From an uncultured bacterium (GTDB taxonomy: Bacteria; Spirochaetota; Spirochaetia; Sphaerochaetales; Sphaerochaetaceae): a stretch of DNA of 35,305 nucleotides. A program made the translations under genes and the position numbers. The notes below the pieces were generated by a model, which saw only the letters and a list, made by a program, of their open reading frames with translations, was not told the DNA's origin and did no database searches. The stretch covers positions 1-35,305 of the forward strand of contig CAJMOS010000013.1 of assembly GCA_905215015.1 (NCBI GenBank), given 5' to 3'. Shown in pieces: positions 1-7,238 of the stretch (the first letter of the stretch is position 1; every line of letters begins with the position of its first letter).

Positions 1-1
1 T

Positions 2-148
2 ACATCAGTATTATCCATTATAGTAATGTCTATCTACGACTACGTGCTGCCGCCGAGCAGCAGGGAGTATACGACGGTGAAGCTGACCTGCGACGACAGC
101 GCGGCCACCGGTTCGGTCGACGTCTACCTCCAGTATCTCGCACGCTGA
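2..148 (+). CDS. C-terminal fragment of a phage protein, probably capsid-region
   Basis: The frame is open from the left edge and stops at TGA 146-148, giving 48 visible residues ending Tyr-Leu-Gln-Tyr-Leu-Ala-Arg. An in-frame ATG at 26 is probably internal. The visible part is rich in Thr, Val and Asp in a beta-strand-like pattern and has no motif I recognise. In HK97/lambda-type genomes the gene just before the connector cluster is usually the major capsid protein, so a capsid or decoration protein is the likeliest identity, but that rests on position only. It is separated from the next gene by a hairpin and a tandem repeat, which suggests its expression is set apart from the genes downstream. 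Confidence 0.6.
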   Translation, partial: TSVLSIIVMSIYDYVLPPSSREYTTVKLTCDDSAATGSVDVYLQYLAR

Positions 149-160
149 GGGGCGCTGAAT

Positions 161-187
161 GGAAGGCGGGGCAGGTTCCCGCCTTCC
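161..187 (+). terminator. Perfect 10-bp hairpin after the capsid-region gene
   Basis: GGAAGGCGGG (161-170) and CCCGCCTTCC (178-187) form a perfect 10-bp stem around a 7-nt loop, 12 nt after the stop at 148. No T-run follows, so it may be a leaky terminator, an mRNA stabiliser or a processing site rather than a strong terminator. Such an element would let the upstream gene be expressed more than the connector genes below it. Confidence 0.55.
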
Positions 188-231
188 CGTTGAACGCCCG
201 TTCAACACCCGTTAAACGACCATTCAACGAG
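188..231. repeat. Four phased 11-bp repeats, consensus CGTTNAACGCC
   Basis: Copies begin at 188, 199, 210 and 221 with an exact 11-bp period: CGTTGAACGCC, CGTTCAACACC, CGTTAAACGAC and CATTCAACGAG. The core CGTTNAACG is itself palindromic and is perfect in copies 1 and 3. A period of about one helical turn puts all copies on the same DNA face, as expected for a cooperatively bound protein. They sit between the hairpin at 161-187 and the ATG at 239, and the last copy runs into the ribosome-binding region. No function is known to me. Confidence 0.8.
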
Positions 232-238
232 GTTTATT

Positions 239-667
239 ATGGTACGCACGCGCATAAAGGAAGCCCTCACCGGTTTTCCCATCGAGATCATTTTCTCTTC
301 GGGCGAGGAATATGGCAGACGGGTGCATGGGATGACTGGAGACGAAAGCGACGGTGTTGGAGGCCTTGCCGGCCAGTGCTCCCTGTTCAAGGACGGACAG
401 GGGCACGACGCCCTCATCCTCGTCTGGATCAATGCCGGAGCGGGCAAGAAGGAAGCGGATTTCGTTTCCGCTATCGCCCACGAGTCGTTCCACGCCTGGA
501 CCTTCATCCAGGGCGTCATGTACGAAGGACGCACCGTCGAGGTCGACACCAGGCACGACGAGGCCGAAGCCTACCAGTACGAGCGGATCTTCTGCGCCGT
601 CCACAGCCTCGTGGCCAAAGGCCTCTCGGATTCGCGCAAGAAGAGACATGCCAAAGTGAAGGCATGA
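239..667 (+). CDS. Small HExxH putative metallopeptidase of the phage head region
   Basis: This 142-residue protein carries His-Glu-Ser-Phe-His (His81, Glu82, His85), a match to the HExxH zinc signature. The acidic segment at 107-115, with Glu108 and Glu110, could supply a third, gluzincin-like ligand. There is no signal peptide, so it should act in the host cytoplasm or in the particle. The start follows a GAGG ribosome-binding site. The stop overlaps the ATG of the connector gene, tying it to the morphogenesis operon. Prohead proteases of HK97-type phages are serine enzymes encoded before the capsid gene, so this is probably not the main maturation protease. Its substrate is unknown, and HExxH can occur by chance, though the spacing and surrounding helix-like sequence favour a real peptidase fold. 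Confidence 0.65.
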   Translation: MVRTRIKEALTGFPIEIIFSSGEEYGRRVHGMTGDESDGVGGLAGQCSLFKDGQGHDALILVWINAGAGKKEADFVSAIAHESFHAWTFIQGVMYEGRTVEVDTRHDEAEAYQYERIFCAVHSLVAKGLSDSRKKRHAKVKA

Positions 668-1002
668 TCGTCACACTGGAAAAAGTCAAAGCGTTGCTGG
701 GCATCACGGACACGTCGCAGGACGGCCGGATCGAGGCCCTCATCTCCGTGGCCGAGGCCGACTACCTGTCCATCAGGGGCAAGGCGTTCGACACCGGAGC
801 CGACGGTGGCACCGTCTACCCGGAAGGGGCGGAGGGCGTCGCGGTCGAGATGGTCGCGTACAAGCTCGCGACCCTCGGGAAGATGGACGGCATCCAGAGC
901 GAGACGATCGGCAGCTACTCGTACACAAAGGACACGGACCTCGACCACGGCTATCCGGCAGGCATCGTCGGCCGGATCCGCCGCTACGGGAGGATCCACT
1001 GA
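664..1002 (+). CDS. Head-tail connector protein, gp6-like
   Basis: A 112-residue protein of the phage gp6-like head-tail connector type. The N-terminus reads as the family's short helical unit, Leu-Glu-Lys-Val-Lys-Ala-Leu-Leu-Gly-Ile, followed by an Asp-rich turn and a long helix over about residues 18-40. Proteins of this type form a ring under the portal that closes the capsid after DNA packaging and offers a docking surface for the tail. Length and position, first in the connector series, fit. ATG at 664 overlaps the previous stop as ATGA. A much longer upstream open frame exists, but this start gives the family length. The gene overlaps the next by one base. Confidence 0.7.
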   Translation: MIVTLEKVKALLGITDTSQDGRIEALISVAEADYLSIRGKAFDTGADGGTVYPEGAEGVAVEMVAYKLATLGKMDGIQSETIGSYSYTKDTDLDHGYPAGIVGRIRRYGRIH

Positions 1003-1316
1003 TGTTCGGGAACCTGCTCAACCGGACATGCTCCATCCTCAGGCCGTCACGGTCGGACGGATGGGGTGGCGGGACGTCATACGAGACGATCGCCACGGGC
1101 GTGCCCTGCCTGCTCCAGCCGGCATCGGGACGGGAATGGCTGGATGGTGCGGTGCGTGGCGAGGCCACCCACCGGCTCTTCCTGGGGAAGGGAGTCTCGG
1201 TCCGCGCTTCCGACATCGTCGACATCGATGGCACCCGATACGATGTGGTGCCGCCGGTTGCCGATGCAGGCGGGCAGGGGCACCACCTCGAGCTCGCGCT
1301 GAAGGAGCGCGTATGA
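1002..1316 (+). CDS. Head-tail adaptor / head completion protein
   Basis: A 104-residue protein resembling phage head-tail joining proteins. It opens with a family-like Asn-Arg-Thr-Cys-Ser-Ile start, has a central Gly-rich turn with Trp22, and ends in beta strands including Arg-Tyr-Asp-Val-Val. These small beta-barrel proteins bind below the gp6-type ring and join head to tail. The ATG shares its A with the preceding TGA, and the stop overlaps the next ATG. The assignment rests on size, the beta-rich pattern and a slot between connector and gp10-like genes. Confidence 0.65.
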   Translation: MFGNLLNRTCSILRPSRSDGWGGGTSYETIATGVPCLLQPASGREWLDGAVRGEATHRLFLGKGVSVRASDIVDIDGTRYDVVPPVADAGGQGHHLELALKERV

Positions 1317-1741
1317 GCGACATCGTCTTTGTCGACAAGAGACGTGAGTTCCAGGTCGGCTTCGACCGGTTGCTCGAGGTGGCGCTGACCGAGAGCGCGA
1401 TCGCCGCCGAGGACAAGTGCGTGCAGGAGATCAGCGGGCACGGGAATCCCGACAACAAGGCAGTAGACACGGGACGGCTGATGGGTTCCATCACCTACCG
1501 CACGAGCATTGGCGGCGACGAGCCAAGGGCGCCCATGAAGCCCAATCCGGATGCAGGTTCGGAAGACGGCCTCAAGGGAAGCGCTCCAAGAGGGACGGCG
1601 TACATCGGCACGAACGTCTCGTATGCGGCCCATGTGGAGTTCGGCACGAAGCGCATGCGGCCGAGGCCGTTCATGAGGGTCGGGTGCGAGAATGCGGTCC
1701 CCCTCATCAGGCGCATATTCAAGAGGAGGCTTGGGGGATGA
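1313..1741 (+). CDS. HK97 gp10-like tail/neck protein
   Basis: A 142-residue protein of the HK97 gp10 family. It has an N-terminal helical part, then the family's diagnostic C-terminal half: Asp-Thr-Gly-Arg-Leu near residue 50, and Ala-Ala-His-Val-Glu-Phe-Gly-Thr followed by Met-Arg-Pro-Arg-Pro-Phe-Met. This Val-Glu-Phe-Gly-Thr and Arg-Pro-Phe arrangement is the clearest signature in the head-tail cluster. Members are neck or tail-completion proteins in siphoviruses. The start overlaps the previous stop as ATGA. Confidence 0.85.
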   Translation: MSDIVFVDKRREFQVGFDRLLEVALTESAIAAEDKCVQEISGHGNPDNKAVDTGRLMGSITYRTSIGGDEPRAPMKPNPDAGSEDGLKGSAPRGTAYIGTNVSYAAHVEFGTKRMRPRPFMRVGCENAVPLIRRIFKRRLGG

Positions 1742-2115
1742 TGGTGTTCGAGAAGGGGCTGCTCGCGCATGTGCAGTCGCTACGGCTGACCGGCAGGACC
1801 TGGATGGAGGAGGCTCCGGAAGGGACTTCCGCGGACGAGCCGTTCATCGTCCTCTCGGCCATTACCTGCGGCGGGGCGAGGGAAGCCGGGGTGCTGCATC
1901 CGCTGGTGCAGGCCGACTGCTACGCGCCCGACATCTATGCGGCCGTCACGTTGGCGGAGACGCTGGCGGGGACGGTCGACGGCGAGCCATTCACTTCGGA
2001 AGGCATGCGGTTCGAGGGCGTGAGGGCCGAGCGGACCGCGCCGATCCGGGTAGAGGACGGGTCCTGGAAGGTCCCGGTACAGATACGGTTTTCAGTCATG
2101 GAGGAACAATCATGA
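1738..2115 (+). CDS. Tail terminator / tail completion protein candidate
   Basis: A 125-residue protein lying between the gp10-like gene and the major tail protein, where siphoviruses encode the tail terminator. Terminators form a ring that stops tail-tube polymerisation and docks the tail to the head. The sequence shows an N-terminal helix, a central beta region with His-Pro-Leu-Val-Gln-Ala-Asp-Cys-Tyr, and a C-terminal strand ending Val-Pro-Val-Gln-Ile-Arg-Phe, the layout of DUF3168-type terminators. AGGAGG lies 7 nt before ATG 1738. The start overlaps the previous stop, and the stop overlaps the next ATG. Confidence 0.6.
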   Translation: MMVFEKGLLAHVQSLRLTGRTWMEEAPEGTSADEPFIVLSAITCGGAREAGVLHPLVQADCYAPDIYAAVTLAETLAGTVDGEPFTSEGMRFEGVRAERTAPIRVEDGSWKVPVQIRFSVMEEQS

Positions 2116-2912
2116 GCGTGAGAAGCAAGTATGCGGGCGTGCACATCCCGTCGGGATGCACCGTCTATGTGGGCGACAGCCTGGAGACCCTGGAGGATGT
2201 GGGAGTCATCCCGGCAGACCAGGACTCGAACATCCAGATCACCTACGACGACCACGTCGTGCAGGGAAGCAAGCTGGAAGAGGTGCTGCATTATTTCAGC
2301 AACATGAAGGCGACCGGCAGCACGGCGCTGTACCAGATCAACCTGGAGAGGCTGAACAAGCTGTTCGGCGGGATGATGACCATCACGAAGCAGGCTGGGA
2401 CTCCGGTCAGCGGCGAGACGTTCACGATTGATGCCGGCTTCTCCCTGAAGCGCGCCTACGTGCTGCCAGGGCAGAACAGCGACGGCAGCGTGCCGACGGT
2501 GGCTTCGGTCAAGAGCGGGAGCACGGCCCTCGTGGAGGGCACCGACTACACGCTGGTGCAGACGAGCCAGGGCTGGGGCGTCATGGTCCTGTCTGCCGAC
2601 AAGGCTCCGTCGGGCCGCGCCGTCACGGTGACGTACGGCTACACGCCTGCGGCTTACGTGCAGGCGGACATGGGATCCGGCTCCGTCGCCGTGTCTCCGA
2701 AGATCATCCGCTTCGAGAAGAGGCAGGACGGCAAGCTGTTCCAGGTGACGCTGTGGAGCGCGATGGCCACCAACGGGCTGCAGATCGGGTTCCCCGGCGC
2801 GAGCGCGGACAACCCGACGAGCGTGCCCATCGAGATCACCGGGCAGCTGGACCCGAGCCGCGACGACAACAGGCAGCTCGTCACCATCCATGACGAGATC
2901 GGAGTCGAATGA
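2112..2912 (+). CDS. Major tail tube protein
   Basis: A 266-residue beta-rich protein just before the tail assembly chaperone and tape measure, the canonical slot for the tail tube subunit. The N-terminus recognises a fold start (Tyr-Val-Gly-Asp then Leu-Glu-Asp-Val-Gly). The middle, about residues 105-185, looks like an inserted beta domain with Thr-Asp-Tyr-Thr-Leu-Val and Val-Thr-Tyr-Gly-Tyr. The end carries the tube-type Phe-Gln-Val-Thr-Leu-Trp and an Ile-Glu-Ile-Thr-Gly strand. It should polymerise into stacked rings around the tape measure. GAGG lies upstream of ATG 2112, which overlaps the previous stop. Neither the host signal nor the extra-domain role is known. Confidence 0.75.
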   Translation: MSVRSKYAGVHIPSGCTVYVGDSLETLEDVGVIPADQDSNIQITYDDHVVQGSKLEEVLHYFSNMKATGSTALYQINLERLNKLFGGMMTITKQAGTPVSGETFTIDAGFSLKRAYVLPGQNSDGSVPTVASVKSGSTALVEGTDYTLVQTSQGWGVMVLSADKAPSGRAVTVTYGYTPAAYVQADMGSGSVAVSPKIIRFEKRQDGKLFQVTLWSAMATNGLQIGFPGASADNPTSVPIEITGQLDPSRDDNRQLVTIHDEIGVE

Positions 2913-3313
2913 TGGCGGAGCGCATCTACGACCTGAACGACCGTGGCGGTTGCGCCACGGCCGTCATCACCCTATCTGACAAGACGTTCAGGATCAACCG
3001 GGTGGTCACCGGGGCACGGGTGCTCTACGCCAACCTGCTTGAGGAGATGGCCGGCATGCTGAAGGAGACCGCTGAGGCTGAGGCGGACCCGACCAAAGAG
3101 AAGCTGGACGAGGTGCGCCGGAAGGTGGACTCGTTTGTCAGCAGGAAGGACGAGGCGTACGGCAGGATCCTCACGCTGATCCTCGAGGCAAATGGCGGGA
3201 CCTATGACAAGGACTGGTGGCTCTCTCACACGGATGAGCCCGATGTCAGGCGATTCATCGAGGCATGCTTGTCCAAAGACTCGCCAAAGGTAAAAAAAAA
3301 GACGGAAGGCTGA
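2909..3313 (+). CDS. Tail assembly chaperone, short (gpG-like) form
   Basis: A 134-residue acidic, helical protein made by normal termination at 3311-3313. Lambda-type phages encode here a chaperone that coats the tape measure and recruits tube subunits; it is not part of the finished particle. Long charged helices run through about residues 40-85. The sequence ends in Lys-Val-Lys-Lys-Lys-Thr-Glu-Gly, with the Lys run encoded by the slippery tract at 3292-3301. Its position between major tail protein and tape measure, together with the downstream -1 frame, makes the assignment strong despite low sequence conservation in this family. Confidence 0.8.
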   Translation: MMAERIYDLNDRGGCATAVITLSDKTFRINRVVTGARVLYANLLEEMAGMLKETAEAEADPTKEKLDEVRRKVDSFVSRKDEAYGRILTLILEANGGTYDKDWWLSHTDEPDVRRFIEACLSKDSPKVKKKTEG

Positions 3314-3534
3314 CCGGACGACTCGACTATGACAGGCTCTGCGCCCTTCTGGGCCGGAGCTGGCCGTATATCACCCCCGAGTATTTCTACGGAGAGATGG
3401 ACCTGTTCGACATAGCCAAGCTTGTGCCGTTCGTCGACCCTGCCGGGTACGAGGCGTGCTGGACTGGCAGGAAAAGGCCCAAGAACAGGGCTCTGGCGGA
3501 TGCGGTGGGCGACGGCGTGGTAGGGAGGACCTGA
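2909..3534 (+). CDS. Tail assembly chaperone, frameshifted (gpGT-like) form
   Basis: Slippage by -1 on A_AAA_AAG at 3295-3301 joins the first 131 residues to 77 residues read from 3301 to the stop at 3532-3534, giving 208 residues. The extension starts Asp-Gly-Arg-Leu-Thr-Gly-Arg-Leu and contains a Trp/Tyr-rich core near Trp-Pro-Tyr-Ile-Thr-Pro. The extension frame has no convincing ribosome-binding site of its own, and its only nearby ATG (3265) lies inside the short form, which argues for frameshifting rather than a separate gene. In lambda the GT form bridges the tape measure and tail tube protein. The tape measure gene starts one base after this stop. Confidence 0.8.
3295..3301 (+). promoter_or_regulatory. 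Programmed -1 ribosomal frameshift site A_AAA_AAG
   Basis: Nine A residues (3292-3300) followed by G put the heptamer A_AAA_AAG in the correct zero-frame phase: AAA at 3296-3298 and AAG at 3299-3301. This is the dnaX-type slippery sequence. The next zero-frame stop is at 3311-3313, while the -1 frame stays open to 3534, just before the tape measure gene. I did not find a clear stimulatory stem immediately downstream by eye. Confidence 0.85.
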
Positions 3535-3535
3535 C

Positions 3536-6500
3536 ATGGACCAGATCATCGGCAATCTCATCTACAGGATCACAGGCGACACCGCAGCTCTAGACAAGGG
3601 CCTTGACGCAAGCGGAAAGAAGATCAACTCGACGGCAGACAGCCTCAAAAATCTGGCGAACGTGGCACGGCGCTCGTTCGCAGCCATCGCGACCACCAAG
3701 CTGATCGGGGCGCTGACAAACAGCGCGAGCCGGGTGGAGGAGCTCGATGCGAAGTTCGACACGGTTTTCGGCGATATCGCCGCGGCATCCGACAACTGGG
3801 CGAGAAGGTATGCCCAGGCGACCAGCAGGGGAGTGACGGCCACAAAGGAGATGCTCGCGTCGCTGCAGGATGTGCAGACCGGGTATGACGACACGACCGA
3901 GCATGCAGCCCTGTTCAGCGAGGCGACCGTCGGGGTCGCCAACGACCTCGCGTCATTCACCAACGCCCAGGTGACAGACGTCATGGATGCCATCGAGGCC
4001 TCGTACAACGGCATGTTCCGCGCCATGAGGACCTACGGCGTCAGCCTCACGGAAGACATCATCAACCAGCAGGAATACGCGAAGCAGCTCGGCAAGACGT
4101 ACGATTCGATGACCATCCTCGAGAAGAGGGAAGCGGTCCTCTCCGGCATCGTCACACAGAGCCGCAACGCCTTGCACCAGAACATCCAGACATGGCAGCA
4201 GTACGACTGGACTGTAGGTGATGCGGCGCGCACAAGCGACAGATTTGCGAACACCTCGCAAGGATTCAAACAGACGCTCGTGGACTTCAGGGCCGAGCTG
4301 GGTGCGGCGTTCCTGCCTGCGGTAGGCGGGCTGCTCCAGGACCTGACCGGGGTGATGAAGGCGTTCAACAGCCTGCCCGACCCGATCCAGGCGGCGACCA
4401 GCGCGACCCTGGCGTTCGCCGCTGCGCTCAAGGTGCTCGGCGCCAATCCCATAAGCATCGCCCTATCCGGAGTCGTGGCGCTTACCGTAGCCGTCACGAG
4501 CCACAAGAGTGCCTCGGACAAACTAGCGCAATCCACCAGAAGCCTTGCTGCCGCATCGAGCGAGTATGCCGGCATCACGAAGAAACTGCAAGGCGACACA
4601 GGCGACCTGACCCAGGCCCAACGCGACCTCCTGGAGGTCCAGCGCCAGATAGCGGCGAACAAGGCGAAGGACGCGCTGAACACTTTGACCGAAAGCTACA
4701 AGAAGACATCGCAGGAGATTGCCAGCTCGACAAGAAAGCTGAACCTGGAGAAGGCGGAACAGGAGGCTGCGCGGTTCATGCTCTCCATCTCGAACCTGCC
4801 GCTGGACGAGCTCGAGGCGAAACTCCAGGACTACATCGACAAGACATCCGGAGATACCGGCACATACCTCTCCCACCTCAACGAGATGCTTGTCGATTAC
4901 CGCAACTCGTGGAACGGGAATGTGGATACCCTGACGAAGGACATGACCAAAGCCAGCAAACGTGTTGCGGATGAGGAAAAGACGCTGCTCGAGAAACAGG
5001 AGACACTTCAGGAGTCATTGATGCAGGTGGCGTCTGCGGTCAACGACGGGACCATCGACATCTCTTGGCTCGAGACATCCTTGCCTCCCCTATACAAGAT
5101 GATCATGGATGTGGCCGATGGCATGAAGGCTGTGAAAGGCAACAATCCGTCCAAGACCTTCTCGAAAGCCTATTATGCGTCGACCCAATGGACACAAGCC
5201 CTCGCACAACAGCGTGCAACTTGGCTGCAGGCGAAGGGCATGTACGGAGAGGCGGATCAGCTCCTGCTCGGACTGTCACGTACAGAGCAGGAAGAGGCCA
5301 TACGCAAACTCGCGACCGACGCAAAGCTCCTTCACGAGGGCGAGGACGTCAACAAGCTCTCCATCGGCATCCTGCGGGAGCGCATCAAGAACCACAAGCA
5401 GGCTGGCGACGAACTTGCGGCGATGGACGAGTACTACGCCATGCAGCGGGCATCGATACTTGAAGGCGATCTCCAGACCCAGAAAGACGCGTCCAAGGAG
5501 ATTGCCGCGACCCTCCGGACACAGAATGAAGCGGTCATGCAGGCTGAGGCGCAACAGCTCGAGTCACACGGAGACTACCAGGCGTGGGCCGACAAGCAGA
5601 TCGAGATAATCCACTCTCAACGCGACGCGGAGCTTGCCTTGATGCAAGAGCGCGTCGACAAGAAAGAGGCATCAGCCAAAGATCTCGAGGCGCTCGAGAA
5701 GTATTACGCGAACGAAGAAATCCGGATCAACAAGGAGAAGGACGACAAGATCTTCGAGCATCAGGCAGAGCTGATCGAGGCACAGGCGGCAAGCGAGAAA
5801 GAGGTGAACGACCTTCTCTGGCAACAGCAGAAGACTGCTCTTGAGGCATCGGCATCGGAACTGGAATCGAACGGACAGTTCGAGGCGGCGTACATGACCA
5901 GAGTCACCCTGCTCGAGAAAGAACGTGACACGGCCGTCGACACCATGCTGCTCAAGGTACACCAAGGCAAGGCTACCGAGGCGGAGCTTCTTGGCCTGAG
6001 GCAATACTATGCGCAGGAAGAAGAAAATCTTGAGCGCGAGAAAAACGACAAGATCCATGCATACGAGAAGGAGAAACTCAAAAAACGGCTGGACGCGATG
6101 AAGTCGTTCACATCCGAGCTGAAAAGCGGGATATCGGAACTCGCAAGCGCCATGAACAGCCTTTACTCGAACCAGACCGATGCCGCGGTCTCCGCCATCG
6201 ACGAGCAGACCCGTGCGCAGGAGGAGGCCCTCGGCATCGCCGAACAATCGACCGCGGAAAAACTCCAGCAGGAATACGAGGACGCGGTGAAGGCCGGCGA
6301 CATGGAGCTCGCGCAGGAAAAGCAGAGGGATCTGCAGCGCCAGCAGATCGAGGACGAGGCGGAGGAGCGGAAGAAGAAGCTCCAGCAGGAACAGGCAAAG
6401 CGAGACAAGGAGCTCTCCATCTTCCAGACCATCCTCAACACCGCCAGCGCGGTCGTGAGGTTCCTGGCCGACCCTGGCGGGTTCCCGGGTGTCGCCCTGT

Positions 6501-6883
6501 CCGCGGTCGCCGCCACGACGGGAGCGCTCCAACTCGCCGCGATCCAGACCCAGCCGTTGCCGTCATACGACGTCGGCGCGGAGAAGATCCTGCAGGACCA
6601 GATCGCGATGGTCCACAAAGGAGAGACGATCCTGCCGGAGCCGATGGCGGAGGCTGTCCGCCGGGGTGACGCGGTCTATGGCCAAGGCGGGACCGGCGTC
6701 ATCGTCGAGATCAACAACTACAGCACGAGCAAGGTGACGGCGGACGAGTCGGCCGACCCCGATGGGTCGCGGCGGATCCTCGTCACCATCGGCAAGGCCG
6801 TGACCAGCGGGATCGAGAACGGCACCTATGACAGGGCGCTGTCCAGCCGCTACGGGATCACGAGGAGAGGAACGAATGCTTGA
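3536..6883 (+). CDS. Tail tape measure protein
   Basis: This 1115-residue protein is the largest in the phage block and follows the chaperone by one base. It sets tail length and is ejected with the DNA. The N-terminus (about 1-270) is helical, with a family-typical Leu-Gly-Lys-Thr-Tyr-Asp-Ser-Met segment near 180. A hydrophobic stretch at about 278-325, rich in Ala, Leu and Val, could insert in the host membrane. Long charged coiled coil occupies roughly 330-960 and includes two tandem units at about 669-745 and 770-845. Another hydrophobic stretch lies near 970-1010. The C-terminus has Met-Val-His-Lys-Gly-Glu, a common ending of tape measures. The stop overlaps the next gene by 8 nt. Confidence 0.93.
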   Translation: MDQIIGNLIYRITGDTAALDKGLDASGKKINSTADSLKNLANVARRSFAAIATTKLIGALTNSASRVEELDAKFDTVFGDIAAASDNWARRYAQATSRGVTATKEMLASLQDVQTGYDDTTEHAALFSEATVGVANDLASFTNAQVTDVMDAIEASYNGMFRAMRTYGVSLTEDIINQQEYAKQLGKTYDSMTILEKREAVLSGIVTQSRNALHQNIQTWQQYDWTVGDAARTSDRFANTSQGFKQTLVDFRAELGAAFLPAVGGLLQDLTGVMKAFNSLPDPIQAATSATLAFAAALKVLGANPISIALSGVVALTVAVTSHKSASDKLAQSTRSLAAASSEYAGITKKLQGDTGDLTQAQRDLLEVQRQIAANKAKDALNTLTESYKKTSQEIASSTRKLNLEKAEQEAARFMLSISNLPLDELEAKLQDYIDKTSGDTGTYLSHLNEMLVDYRNSWNGNVDTLTKDMTKASKRVADEEKTLLEKQETLQESLMQVASAVNDGTIDISWLETSLPPLYKMIMDVADGMKAVKGNNPSKTFSKAYYASTQWTQALAQQRATWLQAKGMYGEADQLLLGLSRTEQEEAIRKLATDAKLLHEGEDVNKLSIGILRERIKNHKQAGDELAAMDEYYAMQRASILEGDLQTQKDASKEIAATLRTQNEAVMQAEAQQLESHGDYQAWADKQIEIIHSQRDAELALMQERVDKKEASAKDLEALEKYYANEEIRINKEKDDKIFEHQAELIEAQAASEKEVNDLLWQQQKTALEASASELESNGQFEAAYMTRVTLLEKERDTAVDTMLLKVHQGKATEAELLGLRQYYAQEEENLEREKNDKIHAYEKEKLKKRLDAMKSFTSELKSGISELASAMNSLYSNQTDAAVSAIDEQTRAQEEALGIAEQSTAEKLQQEYEDAVKAGDMELAQEKQRDLQRQQIEDEAEERKKKLQQEQAKRDKELSIFQTILNTASAVVRFLADPGGFPGVALSAVAATTGALQLAAIQTQPLPSYDVGAEKILQDQIAMVHKGETILPEPMAEAVRRGDAVYGQGGTGVIVEINNYSTSKVTADESADPDGSRRILVTIGKAVTSGIENGTYDRALSSRYGITRRGTNA

Positions 6884-7238
6884 CATCACGAAGCCCATGT
6901 GGCCGGATACGCTTCCCGGATTCAATCTGGGATGGAAGATGGGAGGGCTGGGAAGCAGCGTGCTCCGCAGCTCCCCCGAGCGTGGCCCTGCGAAGACCCG
7001 CAGGACGTGCTCTGCCGACATCGTGACATTCAGCGGGTCGGTGCTCCTGGATGCACGGCAGTACCGGATCTTCCTCAAGTGGTACCATGAAGACATCGCC
7101 GACGGGGCGCTCGCCTTCCAGTGGTGGGACTTCATCGCTCTTGACTGGGTCTACGTCCGCATCACCTCCGTCGAGCCGGAAAACGGAGACGATCCGGGCC
7201 ACATGACGCTCGACCTGACGCTTGAGGTGCTGCCATGA
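6876..7238 (+). CDS. Minor tail protein (gpM-like position)
   Basis: A 120-residue protein with a Trp-rich middle (Phe-Gln-Trp-Trp-Asp-Phe) and a beta-strand C-terminus ending Leu-Thr-Leu-Glu-Val-Leu-Pro. It directly follows the tape measure, where lambda has gpM, a tail-tip component at the end of the tube. Length is close to gpM. A GAGGAG site lies ahead of ATG 6876, and the gene is coupled to its neighbours by overlaps on both sides. I place it by context and general pattern, not by a decisive motif. Confidence 0.6.
   Translation: MLDITKPMWPDTLPGFNLGWKMGGLGSSVLRSSPERGPAKTRRTCSADIVTFSGSVLLDARQYRIFLKWYHEDIADGALAFQWWDFIALDWVYVRITSVEPENGDDPGHMTLDLTLEVLP

Noticed and set aside
3292..3313. The A9 run read as a sequencing error that breaks one gene
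   Set aside because: The exact A_AAA_AAG phase and the position before the tape measure match programmed frameshifting; an error would be a coincidence. It cannot be fully excluded without raw reads.
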